Positions 1 through 7,906 of a stretch of 64,000 nt of DNA are shown piece after piece. A program made the translations under genes and the position numbers. This DNA comes from Cupriavidus agavae. Lineage in GTDB: Bacteria; Pseudomonadota; Gammaproteobacteria; Burkholderiales; Burkholderiaceae. The first letter of the stretch is position 1; each line of letters begins with the position of its first letter. Location: assembly GCF_004217045.1 (NCBI RefSeq), contig NZ_SGXM01000007.1, positions 124,001-188,000 of the forward strand, in the 5' to 3' direction. The notes beneath the pieces were generated by a model that was not told the origin of the DNA, did not search any database, and saw only the letters and a program-made list of their open reading frames with translations.

Positions 1-897
1 GATGCTTTCCTCCACGCGGCGCAGGTAGTCCTCGTCCGGGCACAGCAGGATCGACTGCGCCAGTTCATCGTGCTCGGCCTGCGAGAACAGGTCCATCGCC
101 ACCCAGTCCGGATCGGTCGTACCGTCGCAGATCACGAGGATTTCGGACGGGCCGGCAATCATGTCGATGCCGACCGTGCCGAACACGCGGCGCTTGGCGG
201 CAGCCACGTAGGCGTTGCCCGGGCCGACGATCTTGTCCACCTGCGGAAGCGTGGCGGTGCCATAGGCCAGGGCCCCCACGGCCTGCGCGCCGCCGATCGT
301 GAACACGCGGTCCACCCCGGCAATCTGCGCGGCGGCCAGCACCAGTTCATTGCGCACGCCGCCGGGCGTGGGCACGACCATGATCACTTCCTTGACCCCA
401 GCCACGCGCGCCGGGATCGCGTTCATCAGCACCGACGACGGATAGGCTGCCTTGCCGCCGGGCACGTACAGGCCCACGCGGTCCAGCGGGGTCACCTTCT
501 GGCCCAGCATCGTGCCGTCCGATTCGGTGTACTCCCAGCTATGGCTGCCGCACTCGATCTTCTGCTTCTCGTGGTAGGCGCGCACACGGGCGGCGGCGGC
601 TTCCAGCGCGGCGCGGCGCTTGGGCTCCAGGTCTTCCAGCGCGGCTTCGAGCTCGGACTGAGAGATTTCCAGCGCATTCATCGAGACCGCTTCCAGGCGG
701 TCGAAGCGGCGCGTGTATTCGAGCACGGCATCGTCGCCGCGGCGGCGCACATCGGCCAGGATATCGGCGGCGGCGCGGTCGATGGCCTCGTCTTCCGAGG
801 CCTCGAAGGCCAGCACCTGCCGCAGCGCCTCGGCAAAGCCCGGCTCGGTCGAATCGAGCCGGCGGATTGCCAGGTTTTCCATTTCGGATTCGTTCAT
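1..897 (-). CDS. hisD: Histidinol dehydrogenase, 3'-truncated by the window edge
   Basis: Catalyses the last two steps of histidine synthesis, NAD-dependent oxidation of histidinol to histidine, in the cytoplasm. The first 299 codons are present, against about 430-440 for the family, so the C-terminal third lies outside the window. My translation shows the family blocks in order: RVGLYVPGGKAAYPSS, GAQAVGALAYGT, KIVGPGNAYVAAAKR, IDMIAGPSEILVICD and SQAEHDE, whose Gln and His are zinc ligands in known HisD. The ATG at 895-897 starts MNESEMENLAIRRLDS. It follows hisG by 36 bp, so the two genes are probably cotranscribed. Confidence 0.96.
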   Translation of the reverse strand, partial: MNESEMENLAIRRLDSTEPGFAEALRQVLAFEASEDEAIDRAAADILADVRRRGDDAVLEYTRRFDRLEAVSMNALEISQSELEAALEDLEPKRRAALEAAAARVRAYHEKQKIECGSHSWEYTESDGTMLGQKVTPLDRVGLYVPGGKAAYPSSVLMNAIPARVAGVKEVIMVVPTPGGVRNELVLAAAQIAGVDRVFTIGGAQAVGALAYGTATLPQVDKIVGPGNAYVAAAKRRVFGTVGIDMIAGPSEILVICDGTTDPDWVAMDLFSQAEHDELAQSILLCPDEDYLRRVEESI

Positions 898-933
898 GAC
901 TTCGTTCCTTGCGGGTCCCGGATCAGCGCCACC

Positions 934-1608
934 TCAGGCGATTGCCGCCGAGGCCCGTTCAAATGCGTCAAGAATCGGCGCGAGCCGTTCCCGCTTGAGC
1001 TTCAGTGCCGCCTGGTTGACCACCAGCCGCGACGAGATCTGCACGATCTCCTCGACCTCGACCAGGTTGTTCGCGCGCAGCGTGCCGCCCGTGCTGACCA
1101 GGTCGACGATGGCATCCGACAGCCCCACCAGCGGCCCCAGTTCCATCGAGCCGTACAGCTTGATCAGGTCCACGTGCACGCCCTTCTTCGCAAAATGCTC
1201 GCGCGCCGTCTGCACGTACTTGGTGGCCACGGCCAGCCGCGCGCCCTGGCGCACGGCCTTGGCGTAGTCGAAGCCGGCCGGCACCGCCACCGACATGCGG
1301 CAGCGGGCGATGTTCAGGTCGATCGGCGCGTACAGGCCCGCCATGCCGTTTTCCATCAGCACGTCCTTGCCGGCCACGCCGAAATCGGCCGCGCCGTACT
1401 GCACGTAGGTCGGCACGTCCGAGGCACGCACGATGATCACGCGCACGGCCGGATCGGTCGTCGGCAGGATCAGCTTGCGCGAGGTTTCCGGGTCTTCGGT
1501 GACCTCGATGCCGGCGGCGGCCAGCAGCGGCAGCGTTTCCTTGAAGATGCGGCCCTTGGAAAGCGCCAGCGTCAGCTGGTCGGGCGAGGCATTGAAAGCG
1601 GGGCTCAT
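934..1608 (-). CDS. hisG: ATP phosphoribosyltransferase, short (HisZ-dependent) form
   Basis: Catalyses the first committed step of histidine synthesis, joining ATP and PRPP. At 224 aa it is the short HisG form, which in characterised bacteria lacks the C-terminal regulatory domain and works as a complex with the HisRS-like subunit HisZ. Visible motifs are LTLALSKGRIFKETLPLL at the N-terminus and the PRPP-binding region DAIVDLVSTGGTLRANNL. No hisZ is in this window. The gene lies 63 bp after murA and just before hisD, consistent with a murA-hisG-hisD transcript. Confidence 0.96.
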   Translation of the reverse strand: MSPAFNASPDQLTLALSKGRIFKETLPLLAAAGIEVTEDPETSRKLILPTTDPAVRVIIVRASDVPTYVQYGAADFGVAGKDVLMENGMAGLYAPIDLNIARCRMSVAVPAGFDYAKAVRQGARLAVATKYVQTAREHFAKKGVHVDLIKLYGSMELGPLVGLSDAIVDLVSTGGTLRANNLVEVEEIVQISSRLVVNQAALKLKRERLAPILDAFERASAAIA

Positions 1609-1671
1609 CGTAGATTCTTCAAAACGCGTTCAGGGGCGACTCGATGCGATCGTGGTCGGTCGTTCTTGTAT

Positions 1672-2922
1672 TCAGCCGATGCGGCGGATCATGGCGCCCA
1701 CGGCCGACAGCTTGTCTTCCATGCGGTCGTAGCCACGGTCCAGATGGTAGATCCGGTCGATCGTCGTTTCGCCATCGGCCACCAGGCCGGCGATCACGAG
1801 GCTGGCCGACGCGCGCAGGTCGGTGGCCATCACGTTGGCGCCCGACAGGCGCGGCACGCCAGTCACCACGGCGGTATTGCCCTCGGCCGTGATGCTGGCG
1901 CCCAGGCGGTTCAGCTCCTGGACGTGCATGAAGCGGTTCTCGAAGATCGTCTCGGTGATGCGCGCGGTGCCTTCGGCCACGGCGTTCAGCGCCATGAACT
2001 GCGCCTGCATGTCGGTCGGGAAGGCCGGATATTCCGAGGTGCGGAAGCTCACGGCCTGCGCCCGCTTCGGCATGGCCAGGCGAATCCAGCTGTCGCCCGT
2101 CTCGATATGGGCGCCGGCTTCGCGCAGCTTGATCAGCACCGCGTCGAGGATGGCCGGCGGGATGTCGCGCAGCGTCAGGTCACCGAGCGTGGCGGCGGCC
2201 GCGCACAGGAAGGTACCGGCCTCGATGCGGTCGGCCACCACGCTGTGGCGGGCGCCGTGCAGGCGGTCCACGCCATGGATCACCAGGCGATCGGTGCCGA
2301 TGCCCTCGATCTTCGCCCCCATCTTGACGAGCAGCTCGGCCAGATCGGTCACTTCGGGTTCGCGCGCGGCGTTCTCCAGCACGGTCTCGCCGTCGGCCAG
2401 CGTGGCGGCCATCAGCAGGTTCTCGGTGCCGGTCACGGTGATCATGTCCGTCACCACGCGGGCGCCCTTGAGGCGGCTGGCGCGGGCGTGGATGAAGCCG
2501 TGCTCGATGGTGATCTCGGCGCCCATTGCCTGCAGGCCCTTGATGTGCTGGTCCACCGGACGCGCGCCAATGCCGCAGCCGCCCGGCAGCGAGACGCGGG
2601 CCTCGCCGAAGCGGGCCACGAGCGGGCCCAGCACCAGGATCGACGCGCGCATGGTCTTGACCAGATCGTACGACGCTTCCGGCGCATTGATGTCGGCGCC
2701 GGTCAGCGTGGCCACGCCGTCCACCATCCCGGCCTGCATGCCCATCTGGCGCAGCAGCTTGAGCATGGTGCGGGTGTCCTGCAGGTCCGGCACGTTGTCG
2801 ATGGTCACCGTGTCGGCGGTCAGCAGGCTCGCGCAGAGGATCGGCAGCGCCGCGTTCTTGGCGCCCGACACGCGGATCTCGCCCTTGAGCGGGCCATTGC
2901 CCTGGATCTGGAATTTGTCCAT
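1672..2922 (-). CDS. murA: UDP-N-acetylglucosamine 1-carboxyvinyltransferase
   Basis: Commits UDP-GlcNAc to peptidoglycan by enolpyruvyl transfer from PEP, in the cytoplasm. The product is 416 aa, the normal length, starting MDKFQIQGNGPLKGEIRVSG. The active-site loop LPGGCGIGARPVDQH carries Cys at about residue 116, the residue targeted by fosfomycin in this family. A longer reading from a GTG at 2949 exists, but the ATG at 2922 matches the usual N-terminus. It sits between ibaG and hisG on the same strand, an arrangement known in related proteobacteria. Confidence 0.96.
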   Translation of the reverse strand: MDKFQIQGNGPLKGEIRVSGAKNAALPILCASLLTADTVTIDNVPDLQDTRTMLKLLRQMGMQAGMVDGVATLTGADINAPEASYDLVKTMRASILVLGPLVARFGEARVSLPGGCGIGARPVDQHIKGLQAMGAEITIEHGFIHARASRLKGARVVTDMITVTGTENLLMAATLADGETVLENAAREPEVTDLAELLVKMGAKIEGIGTDRLVIHGVDRLHGARHSVVADRIEAGTFLCAAAATLGDLTLRDIPPAILDAVLIKLREAGAHIETGDSWIRLAMPKRAQAVSFRTSEYPAFPTDMQAQFMALNAVAEGTARITETIFENRFMHVQELNRLGASITAEGNTAVVTGVPRLSGANVMATDLRASASLVIAGLVADGETTIDRIYHLDRGYDRMEDKLSAVGAMIRRIG

Positions 2923-2986
2923 GTTCTGTCTGGTACGCCGCCCGGACACACGCCCGGCCGGCAGTTGTTCTGTAGTGAGGGCTGGC

Positions 2987-3235
2987 TTACTTGCCGGCCC
3001 CGGCCTGCCATTCGGCGGGCGTCAACGTCTTCATCGACAGCGCATGGATTTCGGCGCGCATGCGGTCGCCCAGTGCCGCGTAGACCCGCTGGTGCCGCTG
3101 GATCAGGCGCTTGCCGTCGAACTCCGCGCTCACGATCGTGGCGAAGAAGTGCTGGCCGTCGCCTTCCACTTGCAGATGTTCGCAGGGCAAACCTTGGGCA
3201 ATGTAATCCCTGACTTGTTCCGGTGTAGGCAGCAT
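2987..3235 (-). CDS. ibaG: BolA-family protein, IbaG-like
   Basis: Small (82 aa) BolA-fold protein. The C-terminal half has the family pattern, with RHQRVYAALGDRMRAEIHALSM resembling the BolA helix-turn-helix-like segment, and a conserved Cys at position 18. IbaG/BolA proteins partner monothiol glutaredoxins in Fe-S handling and stress responses. Assignment to the IbaG (YrbA) branch rests on its position directly before murA and after the mla/ABC genes, the same context as in E. coli. It begins 49 bp after the ABC permease gene. Confidence 0.88.
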   Translation of the reverse strand: MLPTPEQVRDYIAQGLPCEHLQVEGDGQHFFATIVSAEFDGKRLIQRHQRVYAALGDRMRAEIHALSMKTLTPAEWQAGAGK

Positions 3236-3284
3236 GTCTGTCTCAAATGTAATCAGTGAAGAGCGGCGGATCGATGGATTCCGA

Positions 3285-4106
3285 TCAGTGCCGCAGCTTG
3301 TAACCCTTGCGCAGCAGGCGCAGCGCCAGCCCGGCCAGCAGCACGAAGGCCACGGCCATCACGGACAGGCTGTGCAGCGGCGGCACGTCGGACACGCCGA
3401 AGAAGCCGTAGCGGAACCCGTCGATCATGTAGAAGAACGGGTTGGCGTGCGACACCGCCTGCCAGAACGGCGGCAGGGAGTGGATCGAATAGAACACGCC
3501 GGACAGGAACGTCGCCGGCATGATCAGGAAGTTCTGGAACGCGGCCAGCTGGTCGAATTTCTCGGCCCAGATGCCGGCAATCAGGCCCAGCGTGCCCAGG
3601 ATGCCCGCGCCGGCCAGGCCGAACACCAGAATCCAGAGCGGATAGGCAAAGTGCAGGTTGGCGAACCACGCGGTCACCAGCAGCACGCCCAGGCCCACCG
3701 CGAGCCCGCGGATGACCGATGCGCCCACGTAGGCGCCGAACATCTCCCAGTGCGACAGCGGCGGCAGCAGGATGAACACCAGGTTGCCCGTGATCTTGGA
3801 CTGGATCAGCGACGAGGAACTGTTGGCGAACGCATTCTGCAGCACGCTCATCATCACCAGCCCCGGCACCAGGAAGGCCGTATAGCTGATCTGGTCGTAC
3901 ACGCGCACGCGGTCTTCGAGCACATGGCCGAAGATCAGCAGGTACAGCACGGCGGTCAGCACTGGCGCGGCCACGGTCTGGAAGGCCACCTTCCAGAAGC
4001 GCAGCACCTCCTTGTAGAGCAGCGTACGGAAGCCCACCAGGCCGCCCACCGCCATCGAATCCAGCCGTTGCTGTTGCGTCACGTCAATATCGGCCGGATT
4101 CTTCAT
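3285..4106 (-). CDS. ABC-2 type transporter permease (YadH/NodJ-like)
   Basis: Inner-membrane permease of 273 aa with about six hydrophobic segments, for example the stretches beginning VAAPVLTAVLYLLIFG and FVLMAVAFVLLAGL-like sequence near the end. It has the family block GVFYSIHSLPPFWQ before the last segments. The start ATG at 4106 overlaps the stop of the upstream ATPase by four bases (ATGA), so the two are translationally coupled and form one exporter. The substrate cannot be read from sequence. The context between mla and murA suggests an envelope component, which is inference. A longer frame-open reading upstream is antisense to the ATPase frame and was rejected. Confidence 0.88.
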   Translation of the reverse strand: MKNPADIDVTQQQRLDSMAVGGLVGFRTLLYKEVLRFWKVAFQTVAAPVLTAVLYLLIFGHVLEDRVRVYDQISYTAFLVPGLVMMSVLQNAFANSSSSLIQSKITGNLVFILLPPLSHWEMFGAYVGASVIRGLAVGLGVLLVTAWFANLHFAYPLWILVFGLAGAGILGTLGLIAGIWAEKFDQLAAFQNFLIMPATFLSGVFYSIHSLPPFWQAVSHANPFFYMIDGFRYGFFGVSDVPPLHSLSVMAVAFVLLAGLALRLLRKGYKLRH

Positions 4107-5053
4107 GCTGCGGCCTCCATGGCGGCATTCGGCGTGCTGCCGGGCATTTCGCCCTCGCGGCGCATGATCTGCACGAATACGTCCTCCAGGTCGGCCTTGC
4201 TGATTTCCATGTCCTCGACTTCGCAGCCGGCGGTGCGCAGCGCCGCCAGGATCGGTTCCACGGCCTCGAAACCCGACAGCCGCAGCCGGTACGCGCGCTC
4301 GCCCGGGTTGCCCGGCGTGCGCAGCGCCTCCAGCTCGGCCGGCAGCGTACCCTTCGAAAGTGTCAGGACGAGTTGCAACCCGGCAAACTGGTTCAGCAGG
4401 CTGCTGGTGCGGTCCAGCGCCACCACCTCGCCGAACTTGAGCATGGCGATGCGGTCGCACAGCGCCTCGGCTTCTTCCAGGTAGTGGGTGGTCAGGATGA
4501 TCGTATGGCCCTCGCGGTTGAGGCGCGAGATGAACTTCCACAGCGTCTGGCGCAGTTCCACGTCCACGCCGGCGGTCGGCTCGTCGAGCACGATCACGGG
4601 CGGGCGGTGCACCAGCGCCTGCGCCACCAGCACCCGGCGCTTCATGCCGCCCGAGAGCTGGCGCATGTTGCTGTCGGCCTTGTTGGTGAGATCGAGGTTG
4701 GCCATGATCTCGTCGATCCAGTCGTCGTTGCGTGTCAGGCCGAAGTAGCCCGACTGCAGCCGCAACGTCTCGCGCACCGTGAAGAACGGGTCGAACACCA
4801 GTTCCTGCGGCACCACGCCGAGCATGCGGCGCGCCATGCGGTAGTCGTCCACCACATCGTGGCCAAGCACGCTGACCGAACCCGAATCGGCGTGGTTCAG
4901 CCCGGCGAGGATCGAGATCAGCGTGGTCTTGCCGGCGCCGTTGGGGCCAAGCAGCCCGAAGAATTCGCCACGTTCGACGCTGAAACTGACGCCCTTGAGC
5001 GCCTGCAGGTTGCGGTAGCGCTTGCGGACATCGTTGATTTCGATGGCTTTCAT
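4103..5053 (-). CDS. ABC transporter ATP-binding protein (YadG-like)
   Basis: Cytoplasmic ATPase of 316 aa, partner of the adjacent permease. In order it shows Walker A GPNGAGKT, the Q-loop region, signature LSGGMKRR, Walker B VIVLDEPTAGVD, and the switch His in TTHYLEEAE. The C-terminal 90 residues are the extension typical of ABC-2 drug/polysaccharide-exporter ATPases. The ATG at 5053 (MKAIEINDVRKRY) is preferred over a GTG ten codons upstream because it matches the family N-terminus. It lies 255 bp after mlaB with a candidate promoter between them. Confidence 0.9.
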   Translation of the reverse strand: MKAIEINDVRKRYRNLQALKGVSFSVERGEFFGLLGPNGAGKTTLISILAGLNHADSGSVSVLGHDVVDDYRMARRMLGVVPQELVFDPFFTVRETLRLQSGYFGLTRNDDWIDEIMANLDLTNKADSNMRQLSGGMKRRVLVAQALVHRPPVIVLDEPTAGVDVELRQTLWKFISRLNREGHTIILTTHYLEEAEALCDRIAMLKFGEVVALDRTSSLLNQFAGLQLVLTLSKGTLPAELEALRTPGNPGERAYRLRLSGFEAVEPILAALRTAGCEVEDMEISKADLEDVFVQIMRREGEMPGSTPNAAMEAAA

Positions 5054-5191
5054 GGCCAGGTGTTGGGACGGGGCCGCTTGCACGGCCGGGCCTCTCTTGG
5101 AATTGGGAAGCGCCCTCGAAGGTTAGCCGCGCTGCACCTGAGGGAATGGTCTCAGGCCATGTGGGGGCGACTTGGGGACGAACAACCCGGA

Positions 5192-5197
5192 ATTATA
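5192..5197 (-). promoter_or_regulatory. Candidate -10 box (TATAAT) upstream of the ABC-2 genes
   Basis: The 255-bp gap between mlaB and the ABC ATPase contains a perfect TATAAT on the minus strand about 140 bp before the ATPase start. No convincing -35 hexamer is seen at 17 bp. A GGGGGTTCCCCC palindrome lies just upstream at 5206-5217. This suggests the transporter pair, and perhaps ibaG-murA-his, can be transcribed independently of mla. Confidence 0.35.
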
Positions 5198-5308
5198 GGG
5201 GATACGGGGGTTCCCCCGCTCTGTACCGGTGCGACGCCGGGCCGCGGCCCGGTGCCGTGGCATCGCATGGCCGCACGCAGGTTCACGCGCGCGGCAACGG
5301 ATGCCGGT

Positions 5309-5605
5309 TCAATGTCGGTGGTGGTGGTGCGGGAGGGAGGCGCCGGCCGCGAGGCCCAGCAGGCCGTCGACGCCGTAGAGGCTGGCCAGCGACTGCAGTT
5401 GCGGCGGCACGCCGTGCAGCGCCAGCGACTGGCCGCGCTGCGCCGCGGCACGCTGCCAGGCCAGCAGCACCGCCACGGCGGAGGAATCCACCTGGGTCAG
5501 CGCGCTGCAATCGACCGTCACATCGCCCTGCCGCACATGCGACAACCCGTCACGCAGCACGGCGGCGGCGTTGCGGTTGGTCAGCGTAGGGCCAATGGCG
5601 GGCAT
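5309..5605 (-). CDS. mlaB: STAS-domain protein MlaB of the lipid ABC transporter
   Basis: Short STAS-domain protein (98 aa from the ATG at 5605). In known Mla complexes MlaB binds the MlaF ATPase in the cytoplasm and stabilises the MlaFE transporter. The core VTVDCSALTQVDSSAVAVLL holds the conserved DSSA of the STAS helix cap. The C-terminus ends in a natural histidine run, PHHHHRH. A longer reading from 5686 would run through the hairpin at 5632-5653, so the internal ATG is preferred. It is the last gene of mlaFEDACB. Confidence 0.85.
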   Translation of the reverse strand: MPAIGPTLTNRNAAAVLRDGLSHVRQGDVTVDCSALTQVDSSAVAVLLAWQRAAAQRGQSLALHGVPPQLQSLASLYGVDGLLGLAAGASLPHHHHRH

Positions 5606-5622
5606 GGGAGCGGGGCAGTCTC

Positions 5623-5653
5623 GAAAAGGAAGCTCCCGCCTGGAGGCGGGAGC
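5623..5653 (-). terminator. Stem-loop with T-rich tail between mlaC and mlaB
   Basis: A perfect 9-bp stem, GCTCCCGCC pairing with GGCGGGAGC, has a 4-nt loop (5632-5653) and is followed on the minus strand by TTCCTTTTCGA. It has the form of an intrinsic terminator or attenuator and lies 27 nt before the mlaB start. It may lower mlaB expression relative to the rest of the operon. Confidence 0.6.
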
Positions 5654-5718
5654 ACATGGGCATTGTAGTCCAGATCCGCGCGCCATGGTGCGGCGCAGCG
5701 GAGCCAGGCGTGAGGGTC

Positions 5719-6342
5719 TCAGCCCTTGGCGTTGGCCAGCTGGCGGTTGCGGTCCTGCAGCGTCTTGATGATGCCGTCGATACCCTGCTGGGTAGCGATG
5801 GTATTGAAGCTGCCCTTGTAGGCCTCGGTCAGCCAGGCGCCCAGCACGTTGATGTCGTAGACCTTCCAGCCGGCGGCGGTCTTCTCCAGGCGGTAGTCCA
5901 TCTGGATCGGCTCGCCCTTGTTGATGACCTGGGTGCGGATCGTGGCGTCGGTGTCCTCGGCCGTGCCGCGGTACGGACGATACTGCACCTTCTGGTCGCG
6001 GATCTGGGCGATGGCGCCGGCGTAGGTGCGGATCAGCAGCGTCTTGAACTCGTCGGTGATCGTCTTCTGCTGCTCCGGCGAGGCTTTCGACCAGTTGCGG
6101 CCCATGGCGATCTGCGTGGTGCGCGTGAAATCGGCGTGCGGCAGGATCTTCTGCTCCACGAGTTGCGTGATCTTGCCGATGTTGCCGGCCTGCATGTCCT
6201 TGTCGGCCTGTACGGTTGCCATCACGTCGTTCACGACTGCCTTGACCAGCGCGTCCGGGTTGGACGTGTCGACGGCCTGGGCCTGCGCGGCGCCCGAGAA
6301 CGCCAGAACGGTCAGGAAGGGAAGCAGAACTCGCTTGAGCAT
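5719..6342 (-). CDS. mlaC: Periplasmic phospholipid carrier MlaC
   Basis: Soluble periplasmic shuttle (207 aa) that carries phospholipid between the MlaA complex in the outer membrane and MlaFEDB in the inner membrane. It has a clear signal peptide, MLKRVLLPFLTVLAFSGAAQAQA, split here as a hydrophobic core ending in AQA. The Tol-Ttg2 domain follows, with LVEQKILPHADFTRTTQIAM and YDINVLGAWLTEAYKGSF. An AAAGGA ribosome-binding site precedes the ATG. It is separated by 218 bp from mlaA, an unusually large gap for this operon. Confidence 0.95.
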   Translation of the reverse strand: MLKRVLLPFLTVLAFSGAAQAQAVDTSNPDALVKAVVNDVMATVQADKDMQAGNIGKITQLVEQKILPHADFTRTTQIAMGRNWSKASPEQQKTITDEFKTLLIRTYAGAIAQIRDQKVQYRPYRGTAEDTDATIRTQVINKGEPIQMDYRLEKTAAGWKVYDINVLGAWLTEAYKGSFNTIATQQGIDGIIKTLQDRNRQLANAKG

Positions 6343-6560
6343 GGGAATTTCCTTTCTTTATTGTGGTGATACCGCCTTATCGGCAGGATCACGCCCTCCC
6401 GGAACACCGATTGCAGCGCCGGGACGGGGTCATTGAAACATAGCAGCCGGTGCCATGTCGTGCCATTTATGGATCAAACGGCACTTTCCAACACTTTGTT
6501 TCAGGGCTCACAGCGCGCTCACAGCGCCGGAGCCGTTGCCAGGACTGGGCTGGCGCCCGG

Positions 6561-7316
6561 TCAGCCGGCCTGGGGCGCCAGCGCGTCCGGAGATGCCGGC
6601 GACGGCGCCGATTGATCTTCGTCGTCGTCCGTGGACGGCGGGTTGCCGTCATAGATCAGGTACTGCCGGCGCTGCATGTACGAATCGCGCAGGAAGGCGT
6701 ACTTGTCGAGCGCGGCGGCCTCGATCAGGTTCGACGCCCCCAGCAGTTGCGAGCGGCCATCGATCACGCGCACGCCGGTCACCGACAGGCGCGCGTACCA
6801 CGGCGCGATATAGGTGCTCGGGTCCATGAAGCGGTCCACCACCATGCCCGACGCATCGCGCACATTGCTCGGCCCGAACAGCGGCAGCACCAGGTACGGG
6901 CCCGAGGGCACGCCCCATACACCCAGCGTCTGGCCGAAGTCTTCCTTGTACTTGGGCAGTCCGGCCGGGGTGGCGATGTCGATCAGGCCGCCGATCCCCA
7001 GCACGCTGTTGATCGCCACGCGCATGGTGTCTTCCAGCGCGCGCGTCGGCTTGCCCTGCAGCAGGTTGTTGCCGGCCGAGTAGACGTCGCTGATGTTCGA
7101 GAAGAAGTTGCCCACGGCCGTGCGCACCGGCGACGGCACCACGGCCTGGTAGCCTTCGGCCGCCGGCTTCAGCGCGTACTTGTCGAGGTTGTCGTTGAAC
7201 GTGCTGACGCCACGGTTGAACGGCTCCAGCGGATCGGCCGGGTTGGCGTTGGGGCCCGTGGCGCAGCCGGCCAGGACCAGGGCGGCCGCCGAGGCCGCAA
7301 TCAGGCGTGCATACAT
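6561..7316 (-). CDS. mlaA: Outer-membrane lipoprotein MlaA (VacJ)
   Basis: Outer-membrane lipoprotein that removes mislocalised phospholipid from the outer leaflet in the Mla system. The 251-aa product has a lipoprotein signal with lipobox LAGC. The VacJ core follows: DPLEPFNRGVSTFNDNLDKY, NNLLQGKPTRALEDTMRVA, and GPYLVLPLFGPSNVRD. The C-terminal tail after about residue 225 is acidic and then Pro/Ala-rich, and is likely disordered. It starts 2 bp after mlaD ends, so it is tightly coupled to the inner-membrane genes, unlike in E. coli where mlaA is elsewhere. Confidence 0.95.
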   Translation of the reverse strand: MYARLIAASAAALVLAGCATGPNANPADPLEPFNRGVSTFNDNLDKYALKPAAEGYQAVVPSPVRTAVGNFFSNISDVYSAGNNLLQGKPTRALEDTMRVAINSVLGIGGLIDIATPAGLPKYKEDFGQTLGVWGVPSGPYLVLPLFGPSNVRDASGMVVDRFMDPSTYIAPWYARLSVTGVRVIDGRSQLLGASNLIEAAALDKYAFLRDSYMQRRQYLIYDGNPPSTDDDEDQSAPSPASPDALAPQAG

Positions 7317-7318
7317 GC

Positions 7319-7885
7319 TTATTTGCCGCCCAGCCCAGGCGCCGCCGGCAGTGCCGCCGCGCCCGAACCGGACGTATCCGTCGAAGAAGAAGGAGTCGGG
7401 GCGGCCGCCGGGGCGGGTGCGCCGCCGCCGGCATCGGCCGCCTTGTTATAGAGGAACTGGCCGATCAGGTTCTCGAGCACCACGGCCGACTGCGTCATCG
7501 TGATCTTGCTGCCCTGTGCCAGCATCTTGTCGTCGCCACCGGCTTCCAGGCCGATGTACTGCTCGCCGAGCAGGCCCGAGGTCAGGATCTTGGCCGAGGT
7601 ATCGCGCGGGAACTCGAAGCGCTTGTCCAGGTGCATCGTGACCTTGGCCAGGTATTCCTTGTCGTCGAACGTGATCGACGACACGCGGCCCACCACCACG
7701 CCGGCGCTCTTGACCGGCGCGCGCGGCTTCAGGCCGCCGATGTTGTCGAAGTTGGCGGTCACCGTGTAGGTGTCCTGGAACGAGAAGCTGCTCAGGTTGC
7801 CGGCCTTGAGCGCCAGGAACAGCAGTGCGGCAAAGCCCACCACCACGAACAACCCCACCCAGTAGTCCAGCGAATTCTTTTTCAT
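7319..7885 (-). CDS. mlaD: MCE-domain lipid-transport protein MlaD
   Basis: Inner-membrane-anchored periplasmic subunit (188 aa). One N-terminal transmembrane helix (DYWVGLFVVVGFAALLFLAL) is followed by a single MCE domain with the typical FDNIGGLKPRAPVKSAGVVVG and the hydrophobic loop LTSGLLGEQYIGLE. MlaD hexamers form the lipid channel above MlaE. The C-terminal 40 residues are Ala/Pro/Ser-rich and low in complexity. It sits between mlaE and mlaA on the minus strand. Confidence 0.95.
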   Translation of the reverse strand: MKKNSLDYWVGLFVVVGFAALLFLALKAGNLSSFSFQDTYTVTANFDNIGGLKPRAPVKSAGVVVGRVSSITFDDKEYLAKVTMHLDKRFEFPRDTSAKILTSGLLGEQYIGLEAGGDDKMLAQGSKITMTQSAVVLENLIGQFLYNKAADAGGGAPAPAAAPTPSSSTDTSGSGAAALPAAPGLGGK

Positions 7886-7906
7886 GCGAGTCTCTTTACG
7901 AATGCT

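Noticed and set aside
70..3213. 1047-codon plus-strand open frame
   Set aside because: It is antisense to hisD, hisG, murA and ibaG, has no family similarity, and is His/Arg/Gln-rich as expected for the mirror frame of GC-rich genes.
4107..4541. N-terminal extension of the ABC-2 permease
   Set aside because: It overlaps the ATPase gene in another frame; the ATG at 4106 with ATGA overlap is the natural start.
6510..6535. Tandem GCTCACAGC units in the mlaA-mlaC gap
   Set aside because: Two imperfect copies only; no support for a binding site or CRISPR-like array.
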